Shown: one piece after another, positions 27,971-40,284 of the stretch
How positions within the stretch are numbered: position 1 is the stretch's first letter
How the letters are laid out: each line of letters starts with the position of its first letter
Assembly: GCA_002751075.1 (NCBI GenBank)
Contig: NAOQ01000565.1
Coordinates: 1-43,226 of the forward strand
DNA: 43,226 nt
From: Ichthyophonus hoferi
Taxonomy: Eukaryota; Opisthokonta; Ichthyosporea; Ichthyophonida; Ichthyophonidae
Direction: 5' to 3'
Notes under the pieces: model-generated
Seen by the model: only the letters and a program-made list of their open reading frames with translations
Told to the model about the DNA's origin: nothing
Database searches by the model: none
Made by a program: the position numbers and the translations under genes

Positions 27971-30900
27971 ATGTCTGATGGACTGGAGGGGTCAGGCCTT
28001 GGGGTGGTAGGAGTAGTGATACAGTCAGGGCCTGATGCCAGGTTGTGGCCTATTGTCCATCAATCCAGCCTCCAAGTAAGTCTCTTGCTGTTAGTGGTGG
28101 ACAGTGTGCACTGGTGTTAGTATTTTCATGGTCTAATGTAACTCATGGTTTGTGTAGACTGTGTTTCCCGCCCTGGGCAAAGGCTGTCTGGTGGCTAAGG
28201 TAGTCGAGGGAGGGAGTATATGGTATTGGAAAGAGGTTGATGACTCATGCCTGAAGGTTGTGCAAGTACAAGGTGTCTCTGAGACCTTGAGGGCTAGCCA
28301 TGTTTTACTAAGGTGTGCGTGGAAGGCAGTTCTGAATGTGACGGCAACTATGAAAGGGCTTAATGGTAAGACCTGGCCCTATATAGCTACTCTCCATGAA
28401 TGTATTATCGTCTCTCACATCTAGCTATTCTTTACTAGCCTTCATATCTAGCCATCATTCTAATTACTACCTGGCCATGCCACTATTATTATATCTGTCT
28501 GCTATACAATGGTTGCCTTGGTAACTACTCTCTCCACGATCTGTCACTGTCATCCCTTATCACTGCCACTGGGTTAGCAGTCTCCTTGGCCCTTATAGTG
28601 TATCCTCTCCTATAGGACCCTACCTTTCACAATTAGTCCATAGCATACTTACAACTATACTAATATAGATGAAACCTATTTTAATGTGTGTCTATATAGT
28701 GACACCCAGATGGATCCAATGTAAATATTCAAGTGATATAGATACAGAATGCATAAACACATATTGGATGGATATAGTGAGGCATACAAGCACAGGTATT
28801 ATATATGTATGTATGCTAGATTAATGTACATTCGTAAAGGAATATAATCACAACCGCCTTGATATTATTGCACAGATTTGCCAACTGCCAACACAATACG
28901 TATATATGTATATATGTATATTTGTGTATGTACAAAACTAGACGTATGTAGGCCCACATATTCACAGATACGTGCCACCAAGAGGCAGGGCCTGGGCTGT
29001 AATGGGGAGCTGCCTACGAACATTTACAGTGACTATTGAGGGGTTTTAATTAAGACTTATTTCAGACAGGAATTTGTATTTGCAATTGGCCCAGAGAGCT
29101 GAGGCAGTGGCTGCTATGGTAACAGGGCCAGGGTCATTGTTTGTGCTGAAAGGTCTAAGGCCTATAGCTGTGCCAATAGGTTAGTATCTAGATTCGAATA
29201 TTGCATGCATAGACCTTGTATATGTGTATGTGGGTTATTGATATATGCATGATAAGTACCTTTTCTTCTCTGGCTCATCTGCCTTTACATTTTGTCTATC
29301 TCTCAATATTCATATAAAATATAGATGAGTGAGAGACCAACACAGCTTTGTATGGGTTGGCAAGAAACATGTAATGCTATTTTAATCCATCTGACATAGC
29401 TGTCTGATTTATGATGTGGGCGGGACTAAGGTGTCAGCACTAAATTTTCGCACACCAGTGCATATTATGACTTCTCTTGGATGTGAAATCTGACCCCTGT
29501 GTACTAATAATACAGGAAGCATGAATAGCCTAGCCCTGGGTGAATGGCCTGGGGTCAAGATGTGTGAGACAGTAGGTATCTAGAAGTCTTCAGATGTCCT
29601 CTCATTGAGTGATTGGTAGCCTATTAGTGACGTGTTTTAGGCAGACAGGCTATGGGTAGTACCATAGGAATGATGGATATGAAAGGGGTGGGGTGGCAGT
29701 ATGGGGGGAAAGAGGGCTCTCTCTGACTATCTGCCAATATTAGGACCTCAAGGTTTACTGGGTTGATGTAGTTCATCTGCAGGGTCCAGGCGAGAATCCC
29801 CCATCACCACCCATCTCAGTGCAGGTACTATCAGGTAAAGACAGTGAAACTAGCATCAATCAGTCATGTGACTTAAATGGGCATTGGGGTTTCTTTTTTA
29901 AAATGGGCTAGTCAGGTATGAATAGGTTCATATGTAGGGAGGGCTAAGTTGATAGCACGTGACTGGTGTAAAAGACTGCTTATACAACATGTTGGTTATC
30001 TACTGCAATATCAATATGATGATATCTACAACTCCTGGTAGGTGAGCAGTGCTGCTTGTTTCCTGTGGACATGTGTACAGTCATCTATGCACCTCTCCTC
30101 CAGAATCTATCGGCAGCAGTTGAGACATTGGCTGCCCATATGGCCTCACAACTGAACCACTTAATAAGGTACTGGATTACCTTGGATCAACGGGTATGTA
30201 TCATACCTGTAGTTGGGACAGTGTAATGTATGTATCTAATAATGAAGAATGTACTGGTATGGGGGATGGGAAGTTGATACTATCTCTATGTTTTATATTG
30301 TTAGTAATCAAGGTATGTACTTATACATAATGCTACATTGGTAGGAAGGTATACAAGATGTTGTTCAAGGTGGGTTATGAATATGCACAGACTACCTAAA
30401 TATGTGCCTTGAAAGATAATCTGATGATATCAGAGGTCGATGTACTACTGGCATGTTGAAAGAGGGGTAAAGGTCATGGCAAAGCATAAACCCATATACA
30501 TGGTAGCACTGGCATATAATGGCTGCTACAATTGCTATCAGTGAGTCAGCTCTAACATTACCAATCCTTAGCCCCACATACAGCACCATTGCCCTACCCC
30601 TCTAGGCCATGTAGTATGCAGCATATGGGATGACCGGTTGATCAATGATAGCATTGCCAATAGTAAGTGCTTAACATGATCTAGCTGCCTTGATACTATC
30701 TCCTGATAGGGCTGCTATACTTCCTTCTTTCTGATTATCTACACTCAAGCCAGTTGGCCCACCTATTAAGATCATAATCTCTTCTGTCCATACATCCATG
30801 GCTTGGTACTAACACCAATGAAAGACCAGCACAGATTGCATCTGCACCAGCGTCTAATGCTTCCTTTAGATAGGCCTATGATGCGTACAAGCCAAGCATT

Positions 30901-33900
30901 AGGATGGACAGCCCATCAAGTACAGGGTGAGTGCATACTATAATATATGGCGATCAGATATGATGGGTATTGAGGCATGCATTGGCGACAAATAGATCAA
31001 TGGATGAAGGCCATAAAGACAGAATTTAGTTGGATATGAGAGCACTAGATTAATTGAGATTCATAATAAGTTATGATCAGATGGGGATTACTTTAACACC
31101 CCCCCCATATTAGCTGTCAACTGTTCTTAGAGGTGGTTAAAAGGGATAACTGGGGTATTATCCTGACAGTTAAACACCTTTTGTAGATGTTCTTCAAGAT
31201 GTTCATCTGGGAATTGTGCATACCCCAGGTAGGTCTGGATGTTTTACATACATATACATACAAACACATACATTATGCAGATAATAGTATGTGCCACAGA
31301 AATATTGAGAGAGTAAGAAGTAGATATGTATTTGTATTATAATAGACTTCCTATTCTTTTTTTTTCTTTTTTTTATCTAGATGTCTCTCTACATCATTCT
31401 CCCCACTTTACTCTCTTATCATATTTCATTCTCTATTTTCACACAGCCCTTTGCATTTGTCTTTTTCAGCACATATATATGCTTTCTTGTTATCTATTTA
31501 AGCTTTATCTGGTTATTGTTTTATGATGCATTATCAAGTATATATCATGCATACCATATCAATAACCAGTCATATAGTAGCCAATGATGGTACAAATGGA
31601 CACTAAGGTTAGATTGGGAATGTATTATTCTGATCCATGTAGTGGGTAACAGAGGGGACAGTGGGATTGGTGGAGGGTAGCTATGAATACTACCACTACA
31701 ACCAGGACATCAAGGATGCTGTAGGTTCCCTGTTCTGTCCCATATTAAATCCAATGGTGCCTTGTGTGCATACAGTTATCCACTTGTGAAAATAATGTGT
31801 CTAGCTTGTATTTGGATGGGGATAAGATATGGATATGAATGGTTTTTATTATGTAATAGGGCTGGGAAGGACATTCTTAGGTGTAAGTTTCTTTTTTTGG
31901 AGTGGTCTTGGTACTTACATAAACTCTTTGTGTCTCCCTCTTCTTCCATATTCATACTCATGTATACGTGTACAGTAGTTGTCCTTGCTGCAATCCTTAA
32001 GAATAAATCAATTATCTGGTTATCATTCTGTAAATGCCTGATTGTGACACTTATGATTATGACATGATACCCTTACAGGGATGGGGGTGTGCCTATCGTT
32101 CACTGCAGACGTTGTGCTCTCACCTGCTGCAGCAACATTATGTCACCAAAGCTGTACCAACCCATCGACAAATCCAAGATATCTTGGTGGACATGGTATT
32201 ATTCTCTTCTTAGTCTTTCAAGGGTCTGTGTGGTTCCTGCACCCCACAGCTCCATTCACACCACCCACTCACCTACAGGGTAGTTTCTGTGTTAATGATA
32301 TGGTTAGTTAATTATATCAGAATCAACATCTGTCTATAGAACCCTTCATTCCTACTTCATCCTGTCTGCCTTCTTTTGCTCTCCCCTCCTCGCACTATTG
32401 TGCACTCTTCACATTATATGGAATATAAATAAGAATGATTACTGATTCTCACTGCAGAAAGACAAGGAGCCTGGGTTTGCCGGCAGTCAGCAGTGGATTG
32501 GATCAATTGAATTGGGCCTTGTCTTAGACAGCCTGTACAATGTATGGGCCCCCATTGCATCTATCTATGCCTGGCTAGTTCAAAAATATGACTATGTATG
32601 CTTATGTTAGGCTGCCTCTTGTCTTGGTGGGTGGGTAGAGAATGTGGGGCAAGAGAGGGATAGGCTACTGAGGTGTTGTAAGGCATACCCAGTCTGCAAA
32701 GGAAATATGCATACATGCATATATACACCTGTAACTTGAACTCATTACTATTCTCCTCATTATAACACATTGTACACTATGACTGTATGAGTCTTATTAG
32801 CTAAGCAATGCCTTCTGATTGTGGTAGAGCAGCTAGACAAGTATGGGGCATCATAGATTATTAATCAGAAGGGATGCTATGTTTGTGGTGATAATGAATA
32901 GTGCATGACAGGTCAGCAGCAAGATCATTAGCCTCAATGACCGCACTGCCCTGCCCTCAGTAGGCCATACCTTACTACGCCACTTCCAAATTGAAGGGAC
33001 TCCAGCAATGATCGGTTAGCTCTTTCTGTCTGTCTCTCTTTTGTCTTTACCTGTTTCTCTATGGTATATGTATGATATATCCTGTTAACTTGGTTGGTAA
33101 TTAATTGTCATAGTAACACGTCTACTGGGAGGAAATCAAGGCTCTTATGTCCTTTGGTGTAGTTTTTTTACTATGATTAAATTGCTAGTTGGATTATTGA
33201 GGCTTGGTCTCACATATCTACTGACTACTCCTTTATTGCCTATTCTATCAGGAGGGGGGCAACTGGCACACACTATACTAGGGGTAGATTTTAACAGTCT
33301 AACAGGAACTATTCAATTGTTGATCCTGGATCCTCACTTTATTGGGTAAGTGCCATCACATGTATGAAATGCATGGCTGGATTATTTTTAAATGCTATAT
33401 AAAGATAGTCTCAGCTAAGGTGATGACTGTATGCACGTGTAAGTGTTTTATGGTTTGAGGATGTTTATATATAAGATTAAGAACAAGATTGTATGGTAAA
33501 TAACTGGATAACGATATCAGAGAGTGTACATATCGACTTTAGGAAGAGGAGGCAGAGCTGCATAATGGTATATATATGTATTTACAAATTCAGCCCTTGT
33601 AAATGTGCATTTTATTAACCCAAGTGAAGGAGGTTACAGTATTGTTGATGTGACAATTGAAGGGGTTTTACCAAAATTTCTTAACAAAAATTCTTAACTG
33701 TTGGTGAAATATTGGTATATTTTAGGGGGCTTATTTGCTTGGGTATCATACCAATGCTTTATTATTGAGTGATGGGAGATGGTCTAGTTAGATTGGTAGG
33801 CCATGATTATGTTGTTGCAATTATGTATACATTGATAATTTCATCTCTGGGATGGAGTATGCTACATGCACCTAATATCCTAGCACTGTTATTGAGGCTC

Positions 33901-34331
33901 TTTTTTGGGCGCTTTTCTTAGCCATTTCTGACAATGCATGTGTAGCATGTATTTGAATTTTAAAAAGCTATGCCTAGAAAGGGTACCTTAAAGTTTATTA
34001 ACTACTGCTTTTCTAATAACCTATAATCAAACAAAAACATATTATTCAGTGTCAAAACATATATGTACGTACATTTAATTTCAGCATTACTAACATGCTT
34101 AATATTCACAGTATAAATGATACTACTAATACTAACAGTTCTATCAAGAATGAATAATTAATTATACCTATGCTGACAGGAAGAAATCTGAATATTTTTT
34201 TGGCACACCACAGAAAAGACAACCTTGATTCTATCCAGGACCAGGGCTGGTGTGGTTGGAAGGGGGTAAACTTCTTTACTCCAGGAGTTCATTACAACAT
34301 CTGTCTACCCCAGCGCCCCCAGGGCATCTAA
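27971..34331 (+). CDS. UFSP2: UFM1-specific cysteine protease 2 (UFSP2), complete, 16 coding exons, 529 aa
   Basis: UFSP2 matures the ubiquitin-like protein UFM1 and removes it from targets such as ER-bound ribosomal protein uL24. Exons: 27971-28075, 28158-28365, 29066-29179, 29516-29571, 29744-29834, 30042-30193, 30345-30369, 30606-30662, 30771-30926, 31187-31228, 31653-31720, 32079-32195, 32458-32541, 32912-33014, 33252-33345, 34214-34331. They sum to 1590 nt with consistent phases. An in-frame TAG at 27962-27964 supports the ATG. The catalytic domain has YEYYHYNQD (346-354, where Tyr351 is the probable oxyanion Tyr), [13 protein letters not shown] with nucleophile Cys362, [30 protein letters not shown], and LILDPHF with Asp486 and His488. 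It ends in WCGWKG...YNICLPQRP, as in animal UFSP2. The N-terminal half (1-320) is divergent but keeps LFPVD and the LMLPLDRP landmark. At 529 aa it is somewhat longer than human UFSP2 (469). Exon 7 is only 25 nt. Least sure: exons 1, 4 and the start of exon 9, whose acceptor tract is weak. Confidence 0.94.
28512..28525 (+). promoter_or_regulatory. Perfect X-box (RFX site) in UFSP2 intron 2
   Basis: GTTGCC-TT-GGTAAC matches the RFX X-box consensus GTNRCC(N0-3)RGYAAC at every position, with a 2-nt spacer. It lies in the 700-nt second intron, about 540 nt after the UFSP2 start codon. It may be a target of an RFX protein, possibly the one encoded in this window. Function is inferred from motif only. 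Confidence 0.45.
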
Positions 34332-34632
34332 TGTGATCTTTCACATTATATATGTATGGCACTGCCATATATATTCATCGGCTTATAGTGCGCATATTTC
34401 TAGCTCAGCTGTGCTATTTTCCCATTAATGACATATTTCTTAACCATGCTATAATTGTTTGAGTAAGTGTTGCATGCTACTATTGTTATTAAATCCATTA
34501 TGTATTAAAACCCAAACATATAATTATTATAAGACCCTGAATATTAGAATGGTTTTGAACATCAGGCTAAAATGCTTAACTATATGGTGGTTTGTTAGCT
34601 GCAGGGACTAGCTAATACATTCTTACTGAAGC

Positions 34633-34638
34633 AATAAA
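34633..34638 (+). terminator. Candidate poly(A) signal AATAAA for UFSP2
   Basis: AATAAA 302 nt after the UFSP2 stop codon. A second AATAAA-containing stretch lies near 34853. Confidence 0.4.
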
Positions 34639-34699
34639 ATTGGTTTATTTATATGCATAAGAGTAGTGCATATGATTCATTGCAGATTTGACTTGGTTT

Positions 34700-35950
34700 G
34701 GTATTTATAGGTGGTATAAGTTAGCAATAACTCTTTGAACCTATTATAGTCTCCCGTCAAACACTTTTTGATAAAGACCTGATATTAATTATGTTAATGC
34801 AATTTCAGCATTGCAATGTGATAGGAATGGTGTTAAAAGTTGAATTAAGAGTCAATAAAATAAGAGTGTGTTGGATGGTATTGCTTCTGTCTTTTTAAAA
34901 GTTTGAACTCGATTTCTTTGTAAGATTTCAGCCTTGTCACTGGAGTCTGATACAAACATAATCTAGTCTTTTCCTTAAGTAAAGGCATATATTTGTTCTT
35001 GTGGTAAGCAAATGGCAAGTCTTTCCCATTTACACCAAGCTTCTTACTCTCTACTATTGTGAGAATCGCCTTAGCCATATTATCTTTTAACATCAATTTT
35101 ATTTCAGTAATGAATTACTCATATCTGGTCCTCACTTTGAGTCAGGGGTTTGAATATATAGATTAGACTAGAGGAGCATTGGGTAGGCTTAAAGCTTTTC
35201 CTTTTACCATTTATGGTTGCATTTTTTCCTGTACTAAGTAAGTTCTACATAATTATTGTATCCTCTTATTGCTAATTTAGGTGATTCATCATATATAGAT
35301 TAGACTTTGCTCTGACTTCATTACTTTATACTAAAATATCCCCATCACCACAACCTGCTCTTATCTTAGATTGAAAAACTTCCACACATGATATGTGGAA
35401 CTTCTACAATAAAGTTTTAAGACTTATTAATTCCTTAATTGATCAAGTTCTGATTGTATGCTGTACCTCTTACTAGATACTATATAGACAAGCGAAATCT
35501 AGTGCATTATATTACTATGTGCACAACTCAAAGCATGACATAAAAACAAAAACAATATTCTTACTCAAACTACATCCTACTAGCTATGTATTACAACAGT
35601 GTTTGTTATCTGTAGTGTAATATATACCAAATAATTACCAATGTGGTTAATGCCTAACTTGCTCATATTATGAATATCAATCAAGTTGTCATAATCTGTA
35701 ATGGCAATGTCAGATCACATTATAGAATCATAGCAATTAGAGGTCTATTGCAAATGAAACAGTGAAACATCTGTATTAATTAATGCCTTTAAATCTAGAC
35801 TAGCCATTTTTCCGGCTCCTTCTAGCCATATATACCAGCTACGTTGTGTTTAATACCAATACATTCCAATATAGCTTACTTCCATAATTAATCATATACT
35901 TTCATATTAGGCCTACACATTACTACTTTAAATTGCTTCAGCAATTCTGT
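34700..35950. other. Intergenic, no supported gene
   Basis: AT-rich DNA. A minus-strand open frame at 34845-35096 (83 codons, Lys-rich) carries phrases such as LLKEKTRLCLYQTP but no motif I can name; it may be part of a decayed element. Nothing else stands out. Confidence 0.45.
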
Positions 35951-35954
35951 ACCT

Positions 35955-36345
35955 GTTAAAAGGTTAGTGCATCATAATTACATAACAATTTACTATTATG
36001 ATTATCCTCCTTATATACAAATATATATTTATTTAGTTTGCATGACTAGAGCTTTTCTCCCAAAAACACAACAACACACAGGTAAGAAATAGATGTACAA
36101 AAGTGTAATCTTATCTCTTATAAGAAATAGATGTATGAAAACGTAATCTTAACTCTGATGGCGTTTGTTTTCTCTGATTAAGTATATTCCCATGATGGAT
36201 AAAACCAATCGGATAAGAGTTTTAGATACATATCATACAACCATTTATTTGTAATGGAACTATAAGTTCAATGTACTTGTGAACTTATGCTTCACTTGTT
36301 ATTTTATTACTTCGTCATACAATGACTTACAAGTCATTATAAAGT
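35955..36345. repeat. LTR-like repeat family 2, copy 1
   Basis: One of four related segments in the last 7.3 kb; all four read in the same direction. Shared landmarks are cataattacataacaattta, ttagtttgcatgac, aagaaatagatgta and attcccatgatgg, ending near cgacttacaagtca-like sequence. It lies directly downstream, in the element's own sense, of the minus-strand Ty1/copia fossil at 36420-36870, so it is probably that element's 3' LTR. Confidence 0.6.
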
Positions 36346-36348
36346 AAA

Positions 36349-36367
36349 ATAATAATAATAATAATAA
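36349..36367. repeat. AAT microsatellite
   Basis: Six AAT-type units at the inner edge of LTR-like copy 1. Confidence 0.8.
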
Positions 36368-36419
36368 GTGGTAAGAAAATTGATAGCTAAAGGACATGCA
36401 AAGAAAGTAATAATAACTC

Positions 36420-36870
36420 TCTCTTGAAGTCAGCTGGTGAAAATGTTTTTATGAAAATATCTGAAATATTTAGTCCACTACTCACAGCATAAATCATAAT
36501 ATTGCCAGTTTGATGTCGACTTCTGGCATAAGGATATCAGATTTCACAATATGCTTCTTTTTTTTGTGAAATGCCTTCAGCTTCTATGATGGATCTGGCT
36601 GATGCATTGTCAACATAAATAGGGACAGGAAGTGTAGTATCACATCCCAAGTTGAGGAAAAGCTTTGAAAGCCATGTAGACTCTTGTGCAGCATCAGAAC
36701 ATGCATGTATTGTGCCTCTGTTACTGAAAGTGTGACAGGGTTCTGTAGCTTGGATCCCCAACTAATGGGAGAGTCACCAGACTGTGTATAAAAAAGGTAG
36801 CCACCAGTGGATTTGTAAGTGATTTTATCTTCAGCAAAATCAGAGTCTGAATATTCATGTACTATTAGTA
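36420..36870 (-). mobile_element. Ty1/copia retrotransposon fossil, RNase H and C-terminal end
   Basis: The minus strand encodes the last part of a Ty1/copia polyprotein. Recognisable parts, in order, are the DSDFAEDK and KSTGG region, the GSKLQ segment, a YVDNASARSI region typical of copia RNase H, and a C-terminal DIFIKTFSP segment corresponding to the usual ADILTKPL. The element is broken, with several breaks, and only this 3' end was recognised. The adjoining family 2 repeat is its probable 3' LTR. By eye it is an old insertion. Confidence 0.75.
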
Positions 36871-36879
36871 TAATAGGTT

Positions 36880-39500
36880 TTCACAACTATGTAAGACAGT
36901 TGACTAAAGTTTATGTGTTAAACTTATAGTTTGTATCAAGATTAATAAACCTTGTTAGATTGGTTTATCAAAGCACTTCATTGAAGCATGGCTTTTGGTA
37001 TTGGTTAATCCATTTCGTCGAGATTTAAATTTCAATTGATTTCAAGATTGAATATAATATTTTCTTGCTGGTATTGCAAATGTTAATATGTCACTAAATA
37101 AACAACTAATATATTTTAGCATGTTTAAGAAGAACCGTAAATAATAAAATCTAATGCAATTGTAAATGCAGAGGATTTTAACAAAAATACCTAGCATACC
37201 ATTTATCCACCATTTTTCAGTAACCCCATGATAATAGTAATATCAGTTATGGTTGAAGCAGTCCTACCAAGCCCATGATGCTATTTCTAATACTCTATGT
37301 AAAGTTATGACTATAGGTATATGTTGACATAGAGCCATTGCCTTTCGCTTACCACTTCACTGTCTGTGTGATATGACTTATTCATTACTGCTGAAAAAAG
37401 CCCCCTGTATAATTATAAGGAGATAACTGAATTGAAGTGTTTGTAAGCTAAGAATAATAATAAAACATTTGATAGTCCTTATTATATACCTCCATATAAT
37501 CATTACAATACGTCTCTGAATGTGCATTCAGTAGTATCTAAATGTCTACAGTCCTTTACCTACCAAGTTTAACCTAAGGGACTGTTGGTGTGCTATGGAG
37601 GTAGGTCTGGACAGTCTTCACTAGTTAGATCTTTTTGAATGTGTTATTTATTTGATTGTATTTTGTGGCCAAATATGCTACATGTCATAGTGGCTGGATA
37701 TCATGATATTTTCATTCCAACTACAATCAGTGAAGAAATCTGTTATCAGAAGAAGTTAGTAGACCTTAATGACCTATATGGTCTATGCTATTTTAATTTT
37801 TTTAAAAGAGAATGCTAGCATTTACATCTAGAAAAGGTATGGTTTTATTAACAAACAATTTGTCAGGGTTTAGTTTCTTAGTGAACTCTACCTCTCAATG
37901 ATGCTATTAGCTGTAGAAAGCAGTGAAGTGGAATAGTTTACCTAATCAAGGTCAGTAGACAGTTATTGGCTCATTACATAATATCTTGCACTTGTCAGAG
38001 GAGATCAATTCTAATTTTCAAATGTGGTAGTAAAGTATTTTTAACCAATAAGAAAATTAACAAGCATCAATATATTGTCAATTCCTAACTGTCATGGTCC
38101 TATATTTAATTGGGATTTCTCATGTTTGCAATAAATCATGATTAATATCAAGTTCTTTTGGTAAGCGGTATTTGTATGAGATGCAATATTGTATCTACCA
38201 ACAAAAGTCATCTATTAACAATTCATCAATCAATAATAGTAGTGCTATTCATATAAAATCTAATACCCATTTTGAGAGGATTTAGCTCCTCTATACCTAG
38301 ATTGTAGGTGAGCTATAGTCTCTTACAGCAACGGCAAAGTATAAGTGTCACGCTTGAGCGCCAATTGAAGAAATCACTTCAAACCTATTTCTGGCAAGTA
38401 TTCAACACTGACCTTAAAAATAAACTATTAATTAGCTACCTACTTGTGCCTGTATAGGAATATTTTAGATTCCATCATCCAAAGAAGTTAGTAGGTTATA
38501 TTAGATATATCATTAATGCTATTTTTAAATTTTTAAATGCCAACTCTTACAATTGAGAAAAATGCTTAGGTTTTATTTATTATTGGTCTAAACTAATTTT
38601 TAGCATGGTTAGGTCCTATAAAATATGTCAGAATATTGTTTGAGAGAGGCTAATTCCTGCAGCATATGCTCATTTAGATATGAGATACTGCTGAATTGAA
38701 GTCTTGCTAATATAGACTTAAATTAAATTAATATTAAGTTTTGTTATAGAACAAAAATTGGCAGATAGTGGTGGACTGGCTCATACTTTTGGTGAGATAA
38801 AGATATTACAGCTGTTGCATTTGATGAGCATAATACCTGGAATATGTTTATATTATTAATTTATGAGACTCAATCCCTAGACTTGCCAGAGGATATGCTG
38901 AAGGTAGGCTACTAGGTGGCCAAACACAATGTGTAACTACACCACTCCCCCTAGTACTGGTAGGAATGTATATTGTGATTGCTTGCTACTATTGCTTTTC
39001 TTAGGGCATATCGCCTCAACAAAGAAATAAATAAACTTTCATAAGTTGACTGAAAACACTGGTTAAGTAGCCACATGGTTGATTTTGTTAGCTGAATCAA
39101 GATCCATAACAGGCCTGCAAGTCCTCTAAATATTTGCTGATAGATCTGACTGTGTTGATTGACTAAATAACTTGATTATTTTTTAATTAAGAAAAAATCA
39201 CAGTGCACTCATGGTAGTTGTTTGGATCCTCACAAGGATATGATGCTCAATAATGAAGAAATGTCAAAATATAAGATATTAATCATAGATTTGGCTTCAC
39301 TATCTATAGACATAGGAAGTCTTGCTTTTAATTCACTTGTGCTGAAGTTAAGGTCCACTAAAAGGTTTTTTAATGTCTCCTCTTTGCTGGTATCAGGAGA
39401 GAGTTATATCCTTTTTTTTTTCCCTCTGGATTCCAATTTGGTTGATGAGACAATGGCAGTCTTACTCTTAACTCTTGGTGCAGTAGGAATAGGTATGTCT
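36880..39500. other. Repeat-flanked intergenic DNA, no supported gene
   Basis: AT-rich. It may contain further decayed polyprotein sequence of the neighbouring fossil, but no reverse transcriptase or integrase motif was recognised. An open frame near 39222-39530 (+, starting at TTG) is hydrophobic and unassigned. Confidence 0.45.
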
Positions 39501-39509
39501 CTTCTCATT

Positions 39510-40100
39510 CCTGTTATTATAACTACTTAAAACAGACAAATATTAAGTACTTAACTTTATTGTTATCCACTATGAAATCAGGATATAGCCTAAGTCTGTT
39601 ATTGTTGGTTATATAATTGTCAGTTCAGATCAATACCAGTTAACCAGGTGCTAAGCCTTTAAGAAAAACATATTATTGAATAAATACTCAACCTAATTGT
39701 TATCTAACACGTTGTCAGCAACATTCGCCCAATTGATGATGCTATGTATCACATATGCATCATAAATTACTATGTGTGATTAAAATACAGATGACCAACA
39801 CTATATAAAAACTATGATAAATTTACATGCTAAATTGCATTAAACATCTAGTCCTAATTAAATATAATTAGTGGCATTATGTAATTAGTTATTTATCCTT
39901 AACTAATGTTTAGCTCTTAATTACTGGTTGAAACCTTTTTCTAGACATTACTGAATGTTTAGAGGTACAATGCTACAGGAACAATAAATAATTTCATGTA
40001 AGAAAGTCATCATGATGTATTCAGCATAACACTTGTAGGGGCTGAAATGCTTCATATACATGTAAATGTTGATTGCTCTAGACCCATATCTTTAGAGGAA
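39510..40100 (+). repeat. Dispersed repeat family 1, copy B (left arm of inverted repeat)
   Basis: Shares with copy C, in inverse orientation, ttgttatccactatg, the atataattg block, aataccagtt, tgctatgtatcacata, aaacatctagtc and cacttgtaggggctgaaat. Also matches copy A near 14.4-15.0 kb in the same orientation. The ends are approximate. Confidence 0.7.
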
Positions 40101-40284
40101 TGATACTATCATACCACTCATATTCTTAATACACCAGAAGCAATGCATATACTAGCTAATTATAACAACATAGCCAGTTGTCAAGTTGACAAACCTTAAT
40201 AGCTTGTACCATCTGTGGGGTGAGGAGGTGGATAGTTCCATCTCACTCATCAATGGGCCTAGTTTTGATCAAAGATACAAATAT

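Noticed and set aside
30721-30770. Earlier acceptor for UFSP2 exon 9, after acactcaag or after the following ccag
   Set aside because: The first gives an in-frame stop, and the second does not lead in frame into the conserved LMLPLDRP segment. The acceptor after attaag at 30770 keeps phase.
31724-31725. Donor at GCTGTAG/gttccc for UFSP2 exon 11
   Set aside because: It breaks the phase into GWGC. The donor at GCT/gtaggt (31720/31721) is a better consensus and restores phase.
33415-33530. GTGATGA resembling a snoRNA C box in a UFSP2 intron
   Set aside because: No D box (CTGA) with flanking complementary stem at a suitable distance.
39222-39530. 102-codon + strand open frame
   Set aside because: Starts at TTG, hydrophobic AT-driven composition, no motif; it abuts a repeat arm. 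Kept only as part of the intergenic description.
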